This document shows, one piece after another, positions 60,096 through 64,000 of a stretch of 64,000 bases of DNA. Both the position numbers and the translations under genes were made by a program. Source of the DNA: Dermatophagoides farinae (taxonomy: Eukaryota; Arthropoda; Arachnida; Sarcoptiformes; Pyroglyphidae); contig NC_134680.1 of assembly GCF_024713945.1 (NCBI RefSeq), forward strand, positions 4,426,001-4,490,000, written 5' to 3'. A model generated the notes under the pieces. It worked only from the letters and a program-made list of their open reading frames with translations. It had not been told where the DNA came from and ran no database searches. Within the stretch, counting starts at the first letter, position 1; the number at the start of each line of letters is the position of its first letter.

Positions 60096-62302
60096 CCAAG
60101 TGGAAAGAAACTTTTCTTTTCCAACAACAGAATATTCGTTCCTGTATTCTCAGATATGATCCATAATCATTGTCTACTTTGTTGTTGTTGTTGTTGTTGT
60201 AAATGTTAAATTTCTTTTTTGAATAAAAATTGCATTTATCGCCTCTTTCTATCTCTGTGTGTATGAAAAAAAAAACAATTCAGGTCGATAATAATTATGC
60301 TGTCATCGTCGTTGTTGTTGTTGTTGTCGTCATTGTTTTTGTTGTTGTTGTTGTGTGTGTGTATGTATGTGAATATGGAATTCGAATTGTTTGTTATGAT
60401 GATTTGAATCGATTTGATGTGAATAAAAACAAAACCACCACATACCACATAACCACTGTGTATGTACTTGAATACTGCACTAAAAAAAACAAAACAAAAC
60501 AAAAAGAAAGAAAAACACTGCAACACAGAAATATTTTTCTGGTATGTCGAGTTGGAACTTGATGATGATGATGATGACGATAAAACCGGTGATAGGTTCC
60601 AAAATAGAGAGAGAGAGAGAGTAGGCGGACAGGTTCCAAAATGATTCGATCCAACTGGTATGTATCGTTTGGTTGTTGTATATCAAACACACACACACAC
60701 ATAAACACCAGAAATAAAGCAGCAGTAACTACATTTTGGAGCATGTCCACATATATGCATCATCATTATCCAGATAGAGAATGCGGCCTGAAAAGCAAAA
60801 GCAAAAGCAAAAAAAAAAAATTCTTGTTGCTTAGAACTTTGGCATTCTATCTCTATCTCTCTTTCTTTTTTGTAGATACAAAATGATAATTGAATGAATG
60901 AATGAATGCCATACATCCAGATATGTTGTTGATGTTATTGCTGGTGATATATATATAGGATTTTGGGATTTATACTGTAGCTGGTTAATCAAAAATGAAC
61001 AAAAAAAAGGGCCACGGTTACAAATTGGATTCGTTTTTTCTGTGTGTGTGTGAGATAGAGATAGAAAGAGAAAGAGAAAGAGAAAGTGATTATTTATTAT
61101 ATTTTATTATTATTATTGTTGTTATATCAACAACACAAACACTTAACATTGGTCTTACAAAGAAAAACGTTAAAATTGTGTTTATGTTTTTTTTCTATTT
61201 AAATCGATCAAAATAAAAGAAAGAATCGGAATGATAATGTACTTGGATTCTTTGATTCGTTTGTTCGTTTGTTGTTTCTGTTGTCATTGAAAAGAATTTG
61301 ATCGAATTTGATTGGATTTGATATGTTTTGCATTTCAATTTTTTTTCTTCTTTCAATCAATATGTTTATCGGATTGTGTTGATTGTTAATACCGTTGATG
61401 GATGGATTGATTGTAATTGAATTGAGTGTATTTTATTCAATAGCATCATTCGTCATATAATAACATGATTTTTTTTTGTTTGTTTGTTTGTTTGGTTGGT
61501 AAATATTTATCTATATGCACATTTTGCCTTAAAATGGCCATTTGTGTACATGCCAGAAATAATACAAATAACACATATATAACACAATATATTACAAATT
61601 GATACTGATTTGGCAATTTCATGGAATCAAACGGCAATATATTGATGATGATAATGATGATGATGTAAACTTGATTAAATTCCGGATACGTTATTATTAA
61701 ATGTTGTTACTGATAATAATAATAATCGGATCTGATTCGAAAGAAATTTTCATCATTTCGATTCGTTTATCATTCTTTGATGGAATGGTTGGAAATTCAT
61801 TATTAGAAATGAAAAAAAAATCAAATGTACAAGTACGTACACACAAGCACACACACATATATGGAGCAGATGCACAATTGGAATAAAAAATAACTTCCGG
61901 TTTTTTTTGAAACATAATTTATTCGTAGTTTTATATGGAAATTTATCGAATTGAATTGAATTTTTTTTTCATTCTGAGACCGTAGGGAAGGTTACCATTG
62001 TGTGGTTTTTTTTTCGAACATTTTTAAATTTTTAATGTTCGAATAGTGTGTGTGTGTGTGTGTATATATAGCCGGGGCAACTATTTTACACCAATTACTG
62101 ATGACAACAACATTACCGAATTCTCTTTGGTGGCAACATAAATTTATCCTGTTTAATCCCTCGTTAAATTTATATCATTATCATGAGTTCTTTATCGAAA
62201 TGAAATGATCAAGATGGAAAAGTAGAGAAAAAAAACTAAACTAAAAAAATTCATTAAGAGACCTAGAGATCAAAAAAAAGCGTAAATCAATTTAGCTTGA
62301 AC

Positions 62303-62327
62303 AAAAAAAAAAAAAAAAAAAAAAAAA
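62303..62327. repeat. Poly(A) tract, 25 bases
   Basis: A run of 25 A, about 215 bp past the 3' end of the minus-strand mucin-like gene. It reads poly(T) on that gene's strand. Confidence 0.9.
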
Positions 62328-62541
62328 CGAAAAACTTTTCATCATATCAAGAGAAAAGTCTCTTTAATATCAAGAACTTTGTCTTTGTGTGTATGTTCAT
62401 CAACATGGAATGAAATGAATTGAAAAAAATGGCTAATAACATGAACTTTTTAATTATAGTTAATTAAAAAAAAACCAATATTGTGGTGGTGTGGTTGTTG
62501 GTTGGTGGTGATTTTTTCCCTGTTTAATGTGTTGTTGTTGT

Positions 62542-63171
62542 TTATCGAATTAGACCAGCAAAATATCCAATCATTACTACAAACAATTCGAATGCAAACA
62601 TTGCTGTCCAAAATTGTTTTGGATTCTTATTATGCCATTCATCCATCTGTCTGTATATTGATTCTAATTTTTCTAATAATTTATCACTTAATGATGGTGA
62701 TGATTTTTTTTCGTTTCTGTTTGCTGTTTTACTAGAATTTTTTGCTAACGATATAACACCACCAACCGTTATATCACTGATAATAGCCAACCAGTTTGCT
62801 GTTGTTTTTGTTGTTGTTGTTGTTGTTGTTGTTGTTGCTGCTGTTGTCATTTTTGTTGTCATTATTGTTGATGTTGTTGTTATTTTTGTTGTTGGTCTTT
62901 TTGTTTTCATTGTTATTGCTCTTGTTGCTTTTGTGGCTCTTGTTTTCATTGTTATTTTTTTTAACTTTGTGACTTTTGATGATGATGATGATGATGATGG
63001 TGATAATGATGATGACGATGATGATGGTGATAATGATGATGACGATGATGATGATGATTGATTAAAATAAAAATAATCAATAGATTTACCTTCGATAAAT
63101 ATTATCAAAGTGGTCGAAATGATTAAAATATAGAGAAATAATAATAAATCACATTGTTGTTTATGGCCCAT
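62542..63171 (-). CDS. Mucin-like Ser/Thr-rich membrane protein, unknown
   Basis: A single exon from the ATG at 63171 to TAA gives 209 aa. It starts with a signal peptide (hydrophobic residues about 9-27, LLLFLYILIISTTLIIF, then EGKS). A poly-Ser block follows, made of SSSSSSLSP repeats, then a long Thr/Lys-rich block (T-rich with MKT, TTT and KTT units), a more normal segment SDITVGGVISLAKNSSK, and an amphipathic stretch SLSDKLLEKLESIYRQMDEW. The C-terminus is one membrane span (FWTAMFAFELFVVMIGYFAGL). Poly-Ser/Thr suggests dense O-glycosylation on the outer face, as in cell-surface mucins; this is inference. The poly-Ser part is a DNA minisatellite and is probably length-polymorphic. Confidence 0.5.
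   Translation of the reverse strand: MGHKQQCDLLLFLYILIISTTLIIFIEGKSIDYFYFNQSSSSSSSSLSPSSSSSSLSPSSSSSSSKVTKLKKITMKTRATKATRAITMKTKRPTTKITTTSTIMTTKMTTAATTTTTTTTTKTTANWLAIISDITVGGVISLAKNSSKTANRNEKKSSPSLSDKLLEKLESIYRQMDEWHNKNPKQFWTAMFAFELFVVMIGYFAGLIR
62990..63043. repeat. 27-bp coding minisatellite, two perfect units
   Basis: The units 62990-63016 and 63017-63043 are identical and each encodes nine residues of the form SSSSSS-L-S-P on the minus strand. Flanking GAT/ATC runs continue the poly-Ser coding on both sides. Confidence 0.85.
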
Positions 63172-64000
63172 TTCTTAATTCTCAAATCGATAATTTGGTC
63201 ACGAAAATTTGCGAATGGCATGAAATATGGAACAAAAAAAAAATTTCCTCTCTTTTTTTTCTCCAACCAATTTCGTTTCATTTTATTTCATTTGGCACGA
63301 GAGAGAAAAAGTGAACGGAAAAAAAATTCTCGAATTCAAATGAAATTCAATTCAAACCTGCCCCTTTTTTTTCCTATGAACAATTGAATCAATGAATGAA
63401 GACCAGAAACAAAACAGAAAAAAGTTTTTTTTCCTTCTCAACATACCGAATTTCATTTTATTGAGGCTTCTTCAATAGAAAATCGCCAAGAATTATTATT
63501 ATTATGATTACTATTTCCACTTGATAATCAAAATCGAAACTTTTTAAAAAAAACATTCAAAACAATTTATCATGCCCGATGGGTGAATTTTTTATTTACA
63601 ACGAACGAAACGAAAACGAATCACATACACACACACACACATACACAAAACAAAAACAATGACCAAAAATTCGATCGAATGACGTAATTGCTATATTCTC
63701 GACAAAAATTATCATCCATATATAAAGAAAAAAACAACCACTTCAATATATAAAGTAATTATAATTATCTAGAATTGGTAAATGAAAAAATGGCCACCGA
63801 ATATAATGATTATACAGATTTTTATCATAGAAATGCATTTATTCGGAAACATTATAGATAAATAGTGTGTTTGATCCAAGTAAGCAAGCAAACAAAACAA
63901 ACAAAAAAAATTTGAAATCATCAAAAAAACGAAATGAAATAATCCAGATTCAATTCACACCACCACCACCACCACCATCACCATATTCATTGAAAACATC
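63172..64000. other. Upstream flank of the mucin-like gene to window end
   Basis: AT-rich DNA with a (CA)n run near 63627-63648 and a (CAC)n run at the very end. No gene was seen. It should hold the promoter of the minus-strand gene at 63171; no TATA box stood out. Confidence 0.45.

Larger units (their letters stand above)
59526..62541. other. 3-kb spacer, divergent promoter region and simple repeats
   Basis: This region lies upstream of the minus-strand SLC12A8-like gene. It contains a possible small plus-strand ORF at 59901-60095, (GTT)n runs near 60180-60200 and 60310-60353, (GA)n runs near 60605-60622 and 61055-61085, and A25 at 62303-62327. Nothing else was recognised. Confidence 0.45.

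Noticed and set aside
1-64000. CRISPR array, bacterial operon, or phage-like defence system
   Set aside because: No spaced direct repeats, no ribosome-binding sites or operon packing; the spliced genes show this is eukaryotic DNA.

Overview
This is eukaryotic nuclear DNA, very AT-rich and full of simple repeats: GAT/ATC trinucleotide runs, (CA)n, (CT)n and poly(A/T), in coding and noncoding DNA alike. Genes have short GT-AG introns, many of 58-96 nt, and proteins padded with poly-Ser, poly-Asp, poly-Gln, poly-Asn and poly-His. This style, plus a secreted intradiol ring-cleavage dioxygenase (a gene type known as a fungal acquisition in mites), points to an acariform mite, most likely an astigmatan such as a house dust mite. 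The species is inference; the gene models are spliced by eye from the sequence.

Layout. 1-4.4 kb: no gene seen. 4.67-8.14 kb (-): eight-exon TIKI-type Wnt-cleaving metalloprotease. 10.57-17.29 kb (+): six-exon HEAT-repeat protein resembling the PP4 regulatory subunit PPP4R4, with an upstream ORF whose stop overlaps the start codon. 18.75-23.09 kb (-): a complete copia-type LTR retrotransposon with one intact 1,312-codon gag-pol ORF, identical 143-bp LTRs and a 5-bp target duplication. 24.64-25.62 kb (+): divergent Ras-like pseudo-GTPase. 26.75-28.53 kb (+): secreted, disordered orphan protein. 28.5-30.8 kb: intergenic DNA with a cluster of nuclear-receptor half-sites and a perfect palindrome. 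30.76-31.58 kb (+): intradiol dioxygenase, facing a small secreted protein at 32.3-33.07 kb (-). 34.9-43.59 kb (-): orphan class C GPCR without a Venus-flytrap domain, with a 4.6-kb intron. 43.6-55.8 kb: a 12-kb stretch without a supportable gene. 55.84-59.53 kb (-): SLC12A8-type transporter in five exons. 62.54-63.17 kb (-): a mucin-like membrane protein.

The genes are not an operon and share no obvious pathway. TIKI (Wnt processing), the GPCR, the PP4 subunit and the pseudo-GTPase are signalling genes by family. The transporter is housekeeping or physiological, and the dioxygenase is probably detoxification or aromatic catabolism. No wholly new system is proven. The best leads are the young copia element with half-tRNA-type priming, the degenerate GTPase, the regulatory cluster at 28.9-29.6 kb, the perfect palindromes in the GPCR intron, and an isolated GC-rich island at 50.87 kb.
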